32,327 nucleotides of DNA. Origin: Alphaproteobacteria bacterium. GTDB taxonomy: Bacteria > Pseudomonadota > Alphaproteobacteria > RS24. Where the stretch lies: NCBI GenBank assembly GCA_949498175.1, contig CATDDF010000095.1, positions 1 through 32,327 of the forward strand, written 5' to 3'. Each line of letters begins with the position of its first letter. Positions within the stretch are counted from its first letter, which is position 1. Under the pieces are notes generated by a model. That model was not told the origin of the DNA, made no database searches, and saw only the letters and a program-made list of their open reading frames with translations. Below are positions 1-9,006 of this stretch, in pieces. Both the position numbers and the translations under genes were made by a program.

Positions 1-61
<61 letters not shown>

Positions 62-365
62 CGTGGAAGATATATAGCGGCTTATCGCCTGACTGGCTAT
101 CGGCATTATGCATAAGTTCAACCGATGCGCCGCACTCCTATTGTCGATGACCCAAAACAAGCGCATACTGGCGCGGTCTTGAGAGCCGGATTGGGGGGAT
201 CATGCTTGTGGACGGCAAAAACAACCATCAAATGGCCCGTTTTGGGTGGTGGCGCGATAAGCTGACAGCCCTCGACAAACTCCTGTTTTATGGTGTGCGA
301 AGGCCTATCGGGTCAATCAAGACACATAAACAATTCTTTTGGGCCTGTGCGTGGGCAGCGTGCAA
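62..365. other. Intergenic region between tRNA-Arg and the dehydrogenase gene
   Basis: About 300 bases separate the tRNA 5' end from the chosen start of the cytochrome/dehydrogenase gene. I see no convincing promoter, terminator or repeat. The tRNA promoter should lie in the first part, reading leftwards. The second part can be read as a 57-codon ORF (202-375), listed separately. Nothing else is recognisable. Confidence 0.5.
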
Positions 366-375
366 ATGTCACTGA
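202..375 (+). CDS. Possible small ORF, 57 aa, unknown
   Basis: An ATG at 202 opens a 57-codon frame that ends at TGA 373-375, overlapping the chosen ATG (366) of the next gene by 10 bases. A run of G (193-198) sits a few bases upstream and could act as a weak Shine-Dalgarno. The peptide is basic and aromatic (several Trp, Lys, Arg) and ends in a short Cys/Trp/Ala-rich stretch. I recognise no family. The overlap could allow coupled translation of the dehydrogenase, which otherwise has a poor ribosome-binding site. It could equally be a chance frame in a leader region; only conservation would decide. Confidence 0.22.
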   Translation: MLVDGKNNHQMARFGWWRDKLTALDKLLFYGVRRPIGSIKTHKQFFWACAWAACKCH

Positions 376-1916
376 GCCGCAAAATAACAAGCCTGAAATT
401 ATGGCAGAAAATTTTTCTGTCGCTCGGCGTTTTCGCGCTCGGCTTTGCCGGTTTTACCTATTGGTATTTCGCAACACGCGATGCGCGCGAGCCGTCCATG
501 CTGGCTTTCGGTGTCCATTGCGCAGGCTGTCACGGGGTTGATTTGACGGGATCGAAAGAAGCGCCTCGGCTTATCGGGCGCGATTTGGTGCATGGCGACG
601 ACCATGCCGCGCTCATCCAAGCGCTGAGCGGTCATAGCGCATTGCCGGTTTGGCATGATTGGCAAGATGAATTGCCGGAAAAACTGATTAAGGGGATTGC
701 GCTTTATGTCAGCGAACGGCGGCAAGATTATGTCTCGACCGCTGCCTCTTATCAATTCGTACCGCAAGAAAGAACCGTCAGCTCGCAATATCATGATTTT
801 ACGCTGCACCGCGTCACCGCGCTTCAAAGCCGCCCCTATGCGCTGACCGTTCTGCCCGACGGAAATCTCCTGGTCGGTGAAAAAACCCGCGGCCTGTCGC
901 TTATCAAGGGCGGGCAACAAGGCGCGCTCATTCTAGGCACGCCGCGCGTTTGGGACACGATTTTGAGCGTGCGCGGGGCTTGGCTGAATTTGGGAATTAT
1001 GCTGGATATCGCCCTTCACCCCGAATTTGACGAAAATGGCTGGATTTATATTTCGCACACGGATCGCTGCTGGTTGGATTGCGGTGCGCTTGTGCCGGTC
1101 ACTATGGTTCGGGTTTTGCGCGGCCGCATTGCAAACGGTCAATGGGTCGACGAAGAAATCATCTGGTCCGTGCATCGCGATCATTATACGCCCGTGCCCG
1201 ACGGGGTGGCGGCGGGGCGGCTGGCTTTTGACAAATCGGGATATTTATATATTTCGATTGGCGGCAAAAATACCTATGACAAGCTGCACGATTTGGATAC
1301 GCCTTTCGGCAAAATACACCGTGTGCGCGATGATGGATATGTGCCGCCGGACAATCCTTATTTCGTAGCGGCCGAAAACCGCTCTGCCAGTTCCACCCGG
1401 CATACCGTTTGGAGCATCGGGCATCGCACCGGACAAGGATTGGCAAGCCATCCCGACACGGGGGCCATATGGAATGCGGAAATGGGGCCACGCGGCGGTG
1501 ATGAGATTAACCTCATTCGCGGCGGCGGCAATTATGGCTGGCCGCTCTATACAAACGGATTGGATTATAATGGCGATTGGGTGCGTATCGGTGAAGATTT
1601 GGGGCTTGATTTTGCGCTTGATGACACTTATTTGCCGACCGTCGATTTCTCGCCCGCCCCGGCCCTGTCCAATTTAAGCTTTCATCAGGGCAAGGCCTTT
1701 GCCCGATGGAATGGCGATGCGCTGGTCGGGTCATTGAAAGCGGGCACGCTTTACCGCATTCGCTTGGGCGCAGACCGGGCGCTCGAAATTGAGAAATTAC
1801 TGCAAAATTTCGGGCGCATACGCGATGTCGCCATTGCGCCGCAGGGGGAGGTTTATCTGGCTCTGGAACATGGCAAGGCCGGCTCGGTATGGCGCTTGCG
1901 GCCAATGCGGAATTGA
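366..1916 (+). CDS. Membrane-anchored cytochrome c / PQQ-dependent sugar dehydrogenase-like fusion
   Basis: From ATG 366 the product has 516 residues. Residues about 13-35 form one hydrophobic helix, likely an uncleaved anchor or signal placing the rest in the periplasm. A class I cytochrome c-like segment follows with CAGCH at 52-56 (haem thioethers C52 and C55, ligand H56). A beta-propeller of the glucose/sorbosone dehydrogenase family starts near residue 140, recognisable from GRLAF...GYLYISIGG and GPRGGDEIN...NYGWP. The family oxidises aldoses or related alcohols with PQQ and passes electrons to a cytochrome, so the fusion would carry its own acceptor. Two oddities: the cytochrome segment has ALP (L93) where an axial Met is expected, and the usual HxGxR of the dehydrogenase reads VAAGR (V281). 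Substrate is unknown, and it may not be a standard enzyme. A TTG at 339 in the same frame is an alternative start. It stands alone, convergent with the epimerase gene. Confidence 0.82.
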   Translation: MSLSRKITSLKLWQKIFLSLGVFALGFAGFTYWYFATRDAREPSMLAFGVHCAGCHGVDLTGSKEAPRLIGRDLVHGDDHAALIQALSGHSALPVWHDWQDELPEKLIKGIALYVSERRQDYVSTAASYQFVPQERTVSSQYHDFTLHRVTALQSRPYALTVLPDGNLLVGEKTRGLSLIKGGQQGALILGTPRVWDTILSVRGAWLNLGIMLDIALHPEFDENGWIYISHTDRCWLDCGALVPVTMVRVLRGRIANGQWVDEEIIWSVHRDHYTPVPDGVAAGRLAFDKSGYLYISIGGKNTYDKLHDLDTPFGKIHRVRDDGYVPPDNPYFVAAENRSASSTRHTVWSIGHRTGQGLASHPDTGAIWNAEMGPRGGDEINLIRGGGNYGWPLYTNGLDYNGDWVRIGEDLGLDFALDDTYLPTVDFSPAPALSNLSFHQGKAFARWNGDALVGSLKAGTLYRIRLGADRALEIEKLLQNFGRIRDVAIAPQGEVYLALEHGKAGSVWRLRPMRN

Positions 1917-1944
1917 CGCGCGTATGAGGTGGTGCCTCGCTGTC

Positions 1945-2352
1945 TTAATGCGGCTTTTGCATCAATTCAACCAGCACACCGCCCATATCTTTGGGATGCA
2001 CAAAAATAATTTCCGTGCCGTGCGCGCCAATGCGAGGCGCGCCCAAAACACGCGCCCCTTTGGCGACCATGTCATCGCGCGCCGCATATAAATCATCGAC
2101 TTCAAAACAGATATGATGCTGACCGCCTTCAGGGTTGTTTTTCAAAAAACCGGCAATCGGGCTTTTGTCGTCAATCGGCTCAATCAGCTCAATCTGGCTG
2201 TTCGGCACATCGACAAAACATACCCAGACGCCCTGTTCTTCCATTTTAAACCTGTTGTGGATTTTGGTCGCGCCCAACACATCGCGATAGAGTGCGATTG
2301 ATTTTTCAATTGACGGGGTCGCAACACCGACATGGTTCAAACGTCCAATCAT
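1945..2352 (-). CDS. mce: Methylmalonyl-CoA epimerase (VOC family)
   Basis: A 135-residue vicinal-oxygen-chelate protein that would interconvert (S)- and (R)-methylmalonyl-CoA between propionyl-CoA carboxylase and methylmalonyl-CoA mutase. The start LNHVGVAT, the central GGQHHICFEVDD and the end GVLVEL are characteristic. Likely metal ligands by eye are H7, Q53 or E55, H80 and E129. Length is normal for the family. The ATG at 2352 has a good Shine-Dalgarno (AAGGGAGAG) and lies 11 bases after the stop of the ABC ATPase gene, so the two are probably co-transcribed. The propionate-pathway partners are not in this window. A general glyoxalase-like protein is the alternative, but the match to the epimerase subfamily looks good. 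Confidence 0.9.
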   Translation of the reverse strand: MIGRLNHVGVATPSIEKSIALYRDVLGATKIHNRFKMEEQGVWVCFVDVPNSQIELIEPIDDKSPIAGFLKNNPEGGQHHICFEVDDLYAARDDMVAKGARVLGAPRIGAHGTEIIFVHPKDMGGVLVELMQKPH

Positions 2353-2363
2353 AATTCTCTCCC

Positions 2364-3287
2364 TTAAGAGGTCAGTTTCAAAAATACGTTTTCCAGCTCA
2401 GCGCCGCGCGTGTCGAGATCGGCAATATCAACACCGTTCTCGTTTAATTGCGCAATCACCGCACCGGCCGGTATGAGGCCCGGATTATAGGTGACGGCCA
2501 AACGGCCGTCCTCGGTCAGCTTGGCGTCCAGCCCGTCAAGGGACGGCGCGGTGGCCAAAGGCGAAGCGGGGCGCACCAAAAGCGTCTTATTGTCAATCTG
2601 CGACAGCAAGTTTTGCGTGCTGTCGCAAGCGCGCAATTCGCCTTGGTCGATAATGGCAATCGTGTCGCATAATTCCTCCGCCTCTTCCAAATAATGGGTG
2701 GTCAAGACAATGGTGACACCGGCTTTATTCAATTCGAGCACATAATCCCAAAGCTGACGGCGCAGTTCAATATCAACCCCCGCGGTCGGCTCATCCAAAA
2801 CCAAAACAGGCGGATTGTGCACCAGAGCTTTGGCGACCAAAAGGCGGCGGCGCATGCCGCCCGATAAGGTGCGCGCATAGGCATCGAGCTTGTCATCCAG
2901 CCCCATGGCGGTAAGGATTTCCAATGTGCGGCGCTGGCTTTTCGGCACGCCATACATGCCGGCCTGTAAATCCATAATCTCGCCCGGCGTAAAAAACGGA
3001 TCGATGGAAAGCTCTTGCGGCACAATGCCAATGGAAGCGCGCGCTTGGCGCGGGTTTTGCTCAATATCAAACCCCCAAATCTCGGCCGCGCCGCCGCTTT
3101 TTACTACCATGCCCGCAAGAATATTGATAAAGGTCGATTTGCCCGCCCCATTGGGGCCCAGTAGGCCGAAAATCGAGCCGCGCGGAACCGCCAAATCAAT
3201 GCCTTTCAAGGCTTGTTTGGCCGCCGTGGGGCCAACCGCTTTATAGGTTTTGGTCAGGCCTTTGGCCCGTAACGCATATTCTTGCAT
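2364..3287 (-). CDS. ABC-2-type transporter ATP-binding protein, permease absent
   Basis: A 307-residue cytoplasmic ATPase of the drug/polysaccharide export (ABC-2, YadG-like) group. It has a P-loop GPNGAGKST at 44-52, signature LSGGM at 141-145, Walker B VLVLDE at 161-166 and an H-loop histidine near 198. A C-terminal extension of about 90 residues is usual in this group. The ATG at 3287 is preceded by AGGAGT at good spacing; the frame stays open upstream to 3425, but that would run into polA. The partner membrane protein, usually next door, is absent on both sides: downstream is the epimerase gene and upstream is divergent polA. It must pair with a permease encoded elsewhere or have lost it. 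Substrate is unknown. Confidence 0.9.
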   Translation of the reverse strand: MQEYALRAKGLTKTYKAVGPTAAKQALKGIDLAVPRGSIFGLLGPNGAGKSTFINILAGMVVKSGGAAEIWGFDIEQNPRQARASIGIVPQELSIDPFFTPGEIMDLQAGMYGVPKSQRRTLEILTAMGLDDKLDAYARTLSGGMRRRLLVAKALVHNPPVLVLDEPTAGVDIELRRQLWDYVLELNKAGVTIVLTTHYLEEAEELCDTIAIIDQGELRACDSTQNLLSQIDNKTLLVRPASPLATAPSLDGLDAKLTEDGRLAVTYNPGLIPAGAVIAQLNENGVDIADLDTRGAELENVFLKLTS

Positions 3288-3356
3288 GGTGAAAACTCCT
3301 GAACCTTGTCTAGCATTTATGTTCTGGGGAATAAATCGGCAAATCGGTTTTGCTGT

Positions 3357-3384
3357 CTTGTCTTGGCGCGGCACGCGGCTACAG
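3357..3384 (+). promoter_or_regulatory. Candidate sigma70 promoter of polA
   Basis: CTTGTC (3357-3362), a 16-base spacer and CTACAG (3379-3384) resemble the alphaproteobacterial housekeeping pattern CTTGAC...CTATAT. They are close to the elements seen before ahcY. Transcription would begin near 3391, about 20 bases before the polA start. Identified by eye only. Confidence 0.35.
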
Positions 3385-3412
3385 TTGAAGATAGATTCGA
3401 CGGGAGCGCAGA

Positions 3413-6268
3413 TTGGCTGAAGCAAAACTAGGCAAAAAAGACCATCTCTATTTGGTTGACGGCTCGGGCTATATTTTCCGCGCCTATCACGCCTTGCCGC
3501 CCTTGACGCGCAAGTCGGACGGTCTGCCGGTCGGGGCGGTGTCGGGCTTTTGCAATATGCTGGTCAAATTATTGAACGATATGGGGGCGCAGGAAACGCC
3601 GACCCATTTGGCGGTGATTTTTGACGCTTCGGGCAAAAGTTTCCGCAATGAGATTTACCCCGATTATAAAGCCCATCGCCCGCCCGCCCCGGAAGATTTG
3701 GTGCCGCAATTCCCGCTCGTACGCGAAGCGGTCAAAGCCTTTGATATTCCGGCCATTGAGCTTGAGGGTTTTGAGGCCGACGACCTTATTGCCGCCTATG
3801 CCGACGCCGGCGCCGCCCAAGGCGCGCGCGTCACCATTGTCTCGTCGGATAAGGATTTAATGCAGCTGGTGAGCGATAAAATCGACATGGTCGATACGAT
3901 GAAGGATAGATTCATCAATGCAGCCGGTGTGGTGGAAAAATTTGGCGTCGGCCCCGATAAGGTTATCGATGTGCAGGCTTTGGCCGGTGACAGTGTCGAT
4001 AATGTGCCGGGCGTGCCGGGTATTGGCATTAAAACCGCGGCACAATTGATTGAGGAATATGGCGATCTCGATACGCTCTTGGCGCGCGCTGAAGAGATTA
4101 AACAAAACAAACGGCGCGAGAATTTGATTGAATTTGCCGAGCAAGCGCGCATCAGCCGCGAACTGGTGACGCTGAAACGTGACACCCCCATGCCCGTCGG
4201 TTTTGCCGATATGGCGCTGAGTACGCCTGAGGGCGACAGACTGATCGGTTTTGCCAAAGCGATGGAGTTCAACACGCTGACCAAAAGATTGGCCGAACGT
4301 TATGGCTGGACAGTTGATGATTTTGAAGCCAGCGCCGCTTTGGCGGCAGATGACGCACGGCCCGCACCAATGGCCGAAAATGCAGGTGATTATCGTGCCC
4401 TGCCGGCTCAGATGCCGGCGCTCGATACGGGCAGCTATGATTGCATTAGTGATGGCGACACGCTTGCCGGATTTATAGCGCGCGCCTATGAGACCGGGAT
4501 TGTGGCCATTGATACCGAAACCGACGGGCTGGATGCCATGCAATGTCGTTTGGTCGGCGTGTCATTGGCGGTCGCGCCCGGTGAGGCCGCCTATATGCCA
4601 TTGGCGCATGGGGCGGGTGACGGGCTTGCCTTGGAAGATGAGACACCGCCGCAAATCGATGAACGCCTGGCACTCGATATGTTGGCCCCGCTTTTGGCTG
4701 ACCCGTCGGTCAAAAAAGTTTTGCAGAACGCCAAATTCGACACGCAAATTCTGGCCCGTTATGGGCTGGTAATGAACGGCTTTGACGACACCATGCTGAT
4801 GTCTTATGCGCTCGATGCGGGCAATCACGGTCATGGCATGGATGCGCTGGCGCAAAAATATCTCGGCCATGCGCCGTTACCGATTAAGGAATTATTGGGC
4901 AGCGGCAAAAACCAAATCACCTTTGACCAAGTGCCGATAGACAAGGCGACGGCCTATGCGGCGGAAGATGCCGATGTCACTTTGCGGCTTTATAAACATT
5001 TGCAGCCGCGCTTGCTGGCGGACCATATGATGAGCGTTTATGAAACCACGGAACGGCCCTTGGTCGAGGTGCTGCGCGCCATGGAAGCGGAAGGGGTGGC
5101 GGTCGATCGCGCCGTGTTGTCGCGCCTGTCGGGTGAGTTTGCGCAAAAAATGGCGGCGATGGAGGCCGAGATTTACGAGACGGCGGGCCAAGATTTCAAT
5201 ATTGCCAGCCCCAAACAATTGGGCGAAATCCTGTTCGATAAAATGGCGCTGTCCGGTGGCAAGAAAACCAAAACCGGCGCTTGGGGCACCGGTGCCGATG
5301 TGCTGGAGAGCCTCGCCGCTGAGGGGGTTTCTTTGGCGCAATTGGTGCTTGATTGGCGCGGCCTCGCCAAGCTGAAATCGACCTATACGGATGCGCTGCC
5401 CGAATTTATTCATCCTGAGACCGGGCGCATTCACACTTCTTATTCTTTGGCTGCGACGACGACCGGGCGCTTATCATCGTCAGATCCGAATTTGCAAAAT
5501 ATTCCGATACGCACGGAAGACGGGCGGCGCATCCGCACCGCCTTTATCGCAAGCGACGGCAATCAGCTGGTCAGCGCCGATTACAGCCAGATTGAATTGC
5601 GCGTATTGGCGCATATGGCCGATATTGAGGCGCTGAAAAACGCCTTTTTGAACGGCGATGATATTCACGCCATGACCGCGTCTGAAATGTTCAATGTGCC
5701 GATGGCCGAGATGACGGCGGAAGTGCGGCGCCGCGCCAAGGCGATTAATTTCGGCATAATTTACGGCATTTCCGCCTTTGGGCTGGCCAATCAGCTCGGC
5801 ATATCGCGCGGCGAAGCGGGCGATTACATCAAAGCCTATTTTGAGAAATTTCCCGGCATTAAGGATTATATGGAGCATGTGAAGGCGGAAGCGAAAGCGC
5901 AAGGCTATGTCACCACATTATTCGGGCGCAAAGTGCATGTGCCGGAAATCAACGCCAAAATTCCGGCGCGCAAAGCCTTTGCCGAGCGTGCCGCCATTAA
6001 TGCACCGATACAGGGCACGGCGGCCGATATTATCCGCCGCGCCATGGTGCACATGCCCGATGCCTTGGCTCAAGCCAAGCTGAAAGACGCCAAAATGCTG
6101 CTGCAAGTGCATGATGAGTTGATCTTTGAAGCACCGCAAAAAGACTGTGAAAAACTCATCAAAATCGTTAAATCGACGATGGAAAGCGCCTGCGCGCCGC
6201 GTTTGAGCCTCTCTGTGCCGCTTTTGGTCGATGCCAAAGCGGCAAATAACTGGGAAGAGGCGCATTAA
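3413..6268 (+). CDS. polA: DNA polymerase I
   Basis: A 951-residue, three-domain DNA polymerase I for Okazaki fragment maturation and repair synthesis. The N-terminal 5'-3' exonuclease/flap domain spans about 1-310 (GFEADDLI, SSDKDLMQL). The 3'-5' proofreading domain, about 330-550, is intact: DTETDGL with D367 and E369, NAKFDT, and YAAED with D519. The polymerase domain has motif A DYSQIELR (D723), the O-helix RRRAKAINFGIIYG (K776, Y784) and motif C VHDE (D901). The start appears to be TTG at 3413, seven bases after GGGAG, with no better ATG nearby. It is divergent from the ABC ATPase gene and convergent with pckA. Length and motifs are normal; all three activities should be present. Confidence 0.98.
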   Translation: MAEAKLGKKDHLYLVDGSGYIFRAYHALPPLTRKSDGLPVGAVSGFCNMLVKLLNDMGAQETPTHLAVIFDASGKSFRNEIYPDYKAHRPPAPEDLVPQFPLVREAVKAFDIPAIELEGFEADDLIAAYADAGAAQGARVTIVSSDKDLMQLVSDKIDMVDTMKDRFINAAGVVEKFGVGPDKVIDVQALAGDSVDNVPGVPGIGIKTAAQLIEEYGDLDTLLARAEEIKQNKRRENLIEFAEQARISRELVTLKRDTPMPVGFADMALSTPEGDRLIGFAKAMEFNTLTKRLAERYGWTVDDFEASAALAADDARPAPMAENAGDYRALPAQMPALDTGSYDCISDGDTLAGFIARAYETGIVAIDTETDGLDAMQCRLVGVSLAVAPGEAAYMPLAHGAGDGLALEDETPPQIDERLALDMLAPLLADPSVKKVLQNAKFDTQILARYGLVMNGFDDTMLMSYALDAGNHGHGMDALAQKYLGHAPLPIKELLGSGKNQITFDQVPIDKATAYAAEDADVTLRLYKHLQPRLLADHMMSVYETTERPLVEVLRAMEAEGVAVDRAVLSRLSGEFAQKMAAMEAEIYETAGQDFNIASPKQLGEILFDKMALSGGKKTKTGAWGTGADVLESLAAEGVSLAQLVLDWRGLAKLKSTYTDALPEFIHPETGRIHTSYSLAATTTGRLSSSDPNLQNIPIRTEDGRRIRTAFIASDGNQLVSADYSQIELRVLAHMADIEALKNAFLNGDDIHAMTASEMFNVPMAEMTAEVRRRAKAINFGIIYGISAFGLANQLGISRGEAGDYIKAYFEKFPGIKDYMEHVKAEAKAQGYVTTLFGRKVHVPEINAKIPARKAFAERAAINAPIQGTAADIIRRAMVHMPDALAQAKLKDAKMLLQVHDELIFEAPQKDCEKLIKIVKSTMESACAPRLSLSVPLLVDAKAANNWEEAH

Positions 6269-6333
6269 TAATATTAATTATTTAATATAATACTACTATT
6301 TTGAATCTTTTACAGGTTTATGCCATTAAATGG

Positions 6334-6360
6334 AAAAAGGCGGGGTTGAGACCCCGCCTT
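6334..6360 (-). terminator. Rho-independent terminator of pckA
   Basis: AAGGCGGGG (6337-6345) and CCCCGCCTT (6352-6360) form a perfect 9-bp GC-rich stem with a 6-base loop. On the minus strand the stem runs into a short T run (6334-6338), fitting termination of pckA transcripts about 80 bases past its stop. On the plus strand there is no T run, so it is not a good intrinsic terminator for polA. Confidence 0.7.
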
Positions 6361-6411
6361 GAGTTCAAATCCCGTTTGATTGTGAGACTGTTTCGCCCGT
6401 CATACACGCTT

Positions 6412-6431
6412 CGCTTGCCGTCCGGCAAGCG
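6412..6431. repeat. Perfect inverted repeat just beyond the pckA stop
   Basis: CGCTTGCCG (6412-6420) and CGGCAAGCG (6423-6431) pair perfectly around two bases. The repeat lies 11 bases past the pckA stop. On the plus strand TTTT follows at 6437-6440, so it might help stop polA transcripts reading into pckA. It might also protect the pckA mRNA 3' end. Role inferred. Confidence 0.5.
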
Positions 6432-6442
6432 GGCACTTTTAG

Positions 6443-8044
6443 TCACTCAGCAGCGAGCGCCGCGGCTTTCACATTATCATCGACATGCTCGATAAATTTG
6501 GCAAAATTATCGACAAACATGGCGACCAGCTTGGCCGCTTGCGCATCATAAGCCTGTTTATCGGCCCATGTGTCGCGCGGATTGAGGATTGAACCGTCAA
6601 CGCCGGGCACGGCGACCGGCACATCAAAACCGAAATTCTCATCTTGACGGAACTCGACAGTGTTCAAGCTGCCGTCGAGCGCGGCCGATAAAAGCGCACG
6701 GGTTTCTTTAATCGGCATGCGATTGCCGATGCCGTAAGACCCGCCCGTCCAACCGGTATTGACGAGCCAGCATTTGGCATCATGCTCGGCAATCAGATCG
6801 CGCAACAAATTGCCATATTCCGACGGGTGGCGCGGCATGAAGGGCGCGCCGAAACAGGTTGAAAAGGTCGCTTCCGGCTCGGTCACGCCTTTTTCCGTGC
6901 CTGCCACTTTGGCGGTGTAACCGGACAGGAAGTGATACATGGCTTGACTCGGCGTCAGGCGCGAAATGGGCGGCAAAACGCCAAATGCATCCGCCGTCAG
7001 CATGATAATACTTTTCGGATGCCCGGCCGTTCCGGTTTCCGACGCATTGGGAATGAATGAGAGCGGGTAAGCGCCGCGCGAATTTTCGGCCAGCGAATTA
7101 TCATCGAAATCCAATTCGCGGGTCGCCGGATCCATAACGACATTTTCCAACACTGTGCCGAAGCGCTTGGTGGTGGCAAAAATTTCCGGCTCGGCTTCTT
7201 CCGACAGATTGATCATTTTGGCGTAACAGCCGCCTTCAAAATTGAACACGCCATTTTCCGACCAGCCATGCTCATCATCGCCGACCAATTCGCGATTGGG
7301 ATCCGCCGAAAGCGTTGTTTTGCCGGTGCCGCTCAGGCCGAAAAATACCGCGCTGTCGCCGTCTTTGCCGACATTGACCGAGCAATGCATCGGCATAACG
7401 CGCTTGGGCGGCAAAGTATAATTGAGCATGGAGAAGACGGATTTTTTGGTCTCGCCGGCATAAGAGGTGCCGCATATCAGCACGATTTTCTTGTCAAAAT
7501 TGACTGCAATCATGGTCTCTGAGCGGCTGCCATGGCGCGCCGCATCGGCCTTGAAGCCGGGGAAATTCATAATGACGAATTCAGGGTCAAAACCGTCCAG
7601 TTCATCTTCCTGCGGCTCGATGAGCAGGTTTTGAATAAACAGAGAATGCCAGGCCAATTCGGTAACGACACGGGTTGCCAAGCGATGTGTTTTATCGGCG
7701 CCGCCAAACAAATCCTGAACCAGTAATTCCTTGCCTTCGGCATAGGCCAGCATGTCTTCATGCAAAGCATCGAACTGTTCGGCAGTGATGGATTTATTAT
7801 TATCCCACCAAATATTATCTTCCGTCGTCGCATCGCGAACGATGAATTTATCTTGCGCCGAGCGTCCCGTATGGGCGCCGGTTTTTACCAAAAGCGGGCC
7901 GCTGGCAGCAATTTCGCCTTCGCCGCGCGCCAGCGCCATTTCATAAATCTCGGAGGGGCGCAAATTCCAATAAATGGCCGCTGCTTTCTCCAAACCCTGC
8001 TGGTCAACGCCGTTCGAACTCATGTGAAAACCGCTTTGCTGCAT
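6443..8044 (-). CDS. pckA: Phosphoenolpyruvate carboxykinase (ATP)
   Basis: A 533-residue ATP-dependent PEP carboxykinase that converts oxaloacetate and ATP to PEP and CO2, the entry step of gluconeogenesis. The kinase P-loop [11 protein letters not shown], the preceding FFGLSG, the [11 protein letters not shown] stretch and [10 protein letters not shown] near the C-terminus are characteristic. Length is normal. The ATG at 8044 is supported by CGGAGGA about nine bases upstream; a second ATG at 8023 is possible. The gene faces chvI across a 240-base divergent region with its own promoter, and ends before two hairpins. Control of pckA by ChvI is reported in rhizobia and the arrangement here is consistent with that, but I see no ChvI site I could name. 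Confidence 0.97.
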   Translation of the reverse strand: MQQSGFHMSSNGVDQQGLEKAAAIYWNLRPSEIYEMALARGEGEIAASGPLLVKTGAHTGRSAQDKFIVRDATTEDNIWWDNNKSITAEQFDALHEDMLAYAEGKELLVQDLFGGADKTHRLATRVVTELAWHSLFIQNLLIEPQEDELDGFDPEFVIMNFPGFKADAARHGSRSETMIAVNFDKKIVLICGTSYAGETKKSVFSMLNYTLPPKRVMPMHCSVNVGKDGDSAVFFGLSGTGKTTLSADPNRELVGDDEHGWSENGVFNFEGGCYAKMINLSEEAEPEIFATTKRFGTVLENVVMDPATRELDFDDNSLAENSRGAYPLSFIPNASETGTAGHPKSIIMLTADAFGVLPPISRLTPSQAMYHFLSGYTAKVAGTEKGVTEPEATFSTCFGAPFMPRHPSEYGNLLRDLIAEHDAKCWLVNTGWTGGSYGIGNRMPIKETRALLSAALDGSLNTVEFRQDENFGFDVPVAVPGVDGSILNPRDTWADKQAYDAQAAKLVAMFVDNFAKFIEHVDDNVKAAALAAE

Positions 8045-8105
8045 AATGGCATATCCTCCGAAGTCTCGCCTGTTTAGAGGCGGACGCTGCATGAAACTTC
8101 CCCAT

Positions 8106-8134
8106 TATATATGCGACTGCTCGCGCTGACGCAA
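8106..8134 (-). promoter_or_regulatory. Candidate promoter of pckA
   Basis: On the minus strand TTGCGT (8129-8134), a 17-base spacer and TATATA (8106-8111) form a good sigma70-like promoter. Transcription would start near 8099, leaving a leader of about 55 bases before the ATG at 8044. A TATAAT overlapping two bases further on gives an alternative -10 with a longer spacer. Confidence 0.5.
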
Positions 8135-8286
8135 GCGCGGCCGCTGAGGCGCGCCGTAAGTCTGCCACAATTCTGTTGATGGTTGTTATGGGGCGATGAC
8201 ACGCCGACAGAGCAGCGTGCAAAACCCTTTCTAAGGGGGCGCGAAATGCCTAAACTCATAAATCACAGGCAATGAAGGGAAAGCCT

Positions 8287-9006
8287 ATGCCGCAAATCAT
8301 TCTGGTCGATGATGACGCCAATATTCTTGCCTCAGTGCGCATGGCACTGGAGGCAGAAGGCTTTGGCGTGCGCAGCTTTACCGATGGCGAAAGCGCGCTG
8401 GAAGGACTTGCTCAAAGCCCCGCCGATATCGGCATTTTCGACATAAAAATGCCCCGCATGGATGGCCTGGAATTGCTGAGAAAACTGCGCCAAACCAGCC
8501 AAATGCCGGTGGTTTTCCTGACCTCGAAGGATGATGAAATCGACGAAGTATTCGGGCTCAAAATGGGGGCCGATGATTATATCACCAAGCCGTTTTCGCA
8601 GCGCCTTTTGATCGAGCGCATTCGCGCCGTTTTGCGCCGCACCAAAGCGCGCCATGAAAGCGCACCTATCGGCCAAATCGCCACCGGCGATGAGGCGGGT
8701 CAGGTCATGATACGCGGAAGGCTGACTTTGGACGATGAACGCCATGATTGTTTATGGGGCGGCGCCGAAGTCGCCTTGACGGTTACGGAATTTATGATCC
8801 TTGATGCGCTGGCGCGCCGCCCGGGTGTGGTGAAAAGTCGCGACCAGCTCATGGATGCGGCTTATGATGACCAAATTTATGTCGATGACCGCACCATTGA
8901 CAGCCATATCAAACGGCTGCGCCGCAAATTTCGCCAGGTCGATAAGGATTTCGATGCCATCGAAACGCTTTATGGTGTCGGCTATAAATTTAAAGAAGTG
9001 AGCTAA
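8287..9006 (+). CDS. chvI: Response regulator ChvI, OmpR family
   Basis: A 239-residue DNA-binding response regulator. The receiver domain (about 1-120) has the acidic pocket DDD at 8-10, the phospho-acceptor D52 ([11 protein letters not shown]), S80 and K101 (TKPF). The C-terminal winged helix (about 140-235) contains [17 protein letters not shown], typical of OmpR/PhoB proteins. The receiver wording and the partnership with a ChvG-like kinase, short HprK and PTS genes identify it as ChvI. I chose ATG 8287 over ATG 8272 because AAGGGAAAG precedes it and IILVDDD then starts at the usual distance. chvG begins at the base after its stop. In rhizobia the pair controls envelope, acid and exopolysaccharide responses. 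Confidence 0.93.
   Translation: MPQIILVDDDANILASVRMALEAEGFGVRSFTDGESALEGLAQSPADIGIFDIKMPRMDGLELLRKLRQTSQMPVVFLTSKDDEIDEVFGLKMGADDYITKPFSQRLLIERIRAVLRRTKARHESAPIGQIATGDEAGQVMIRGRLTLDDERHDCLWGGAEVALTVTEFMILDALARRPGVVKSRDQLMDAAYDDQIYVDDRTIDSHIKRLRRKFRQVDKDFDAIETLYGVGYKFKEVS

Noticed and set aside
1926-1938. Short hairpin GAGG-TGGTG-CCTC between the convergent dehydrogenase and epimerase genes
   Set aside because: The stem is only four pairs with no proper T run, too weak to call a terminator.
6362-6376. GAGTTCAAATCCC resembling a tRNA T-arm
   Set aside because: No D-arm, anticodon arm or acceptor pairing is found around it, so it is not a tRNA gene. It may be chance.
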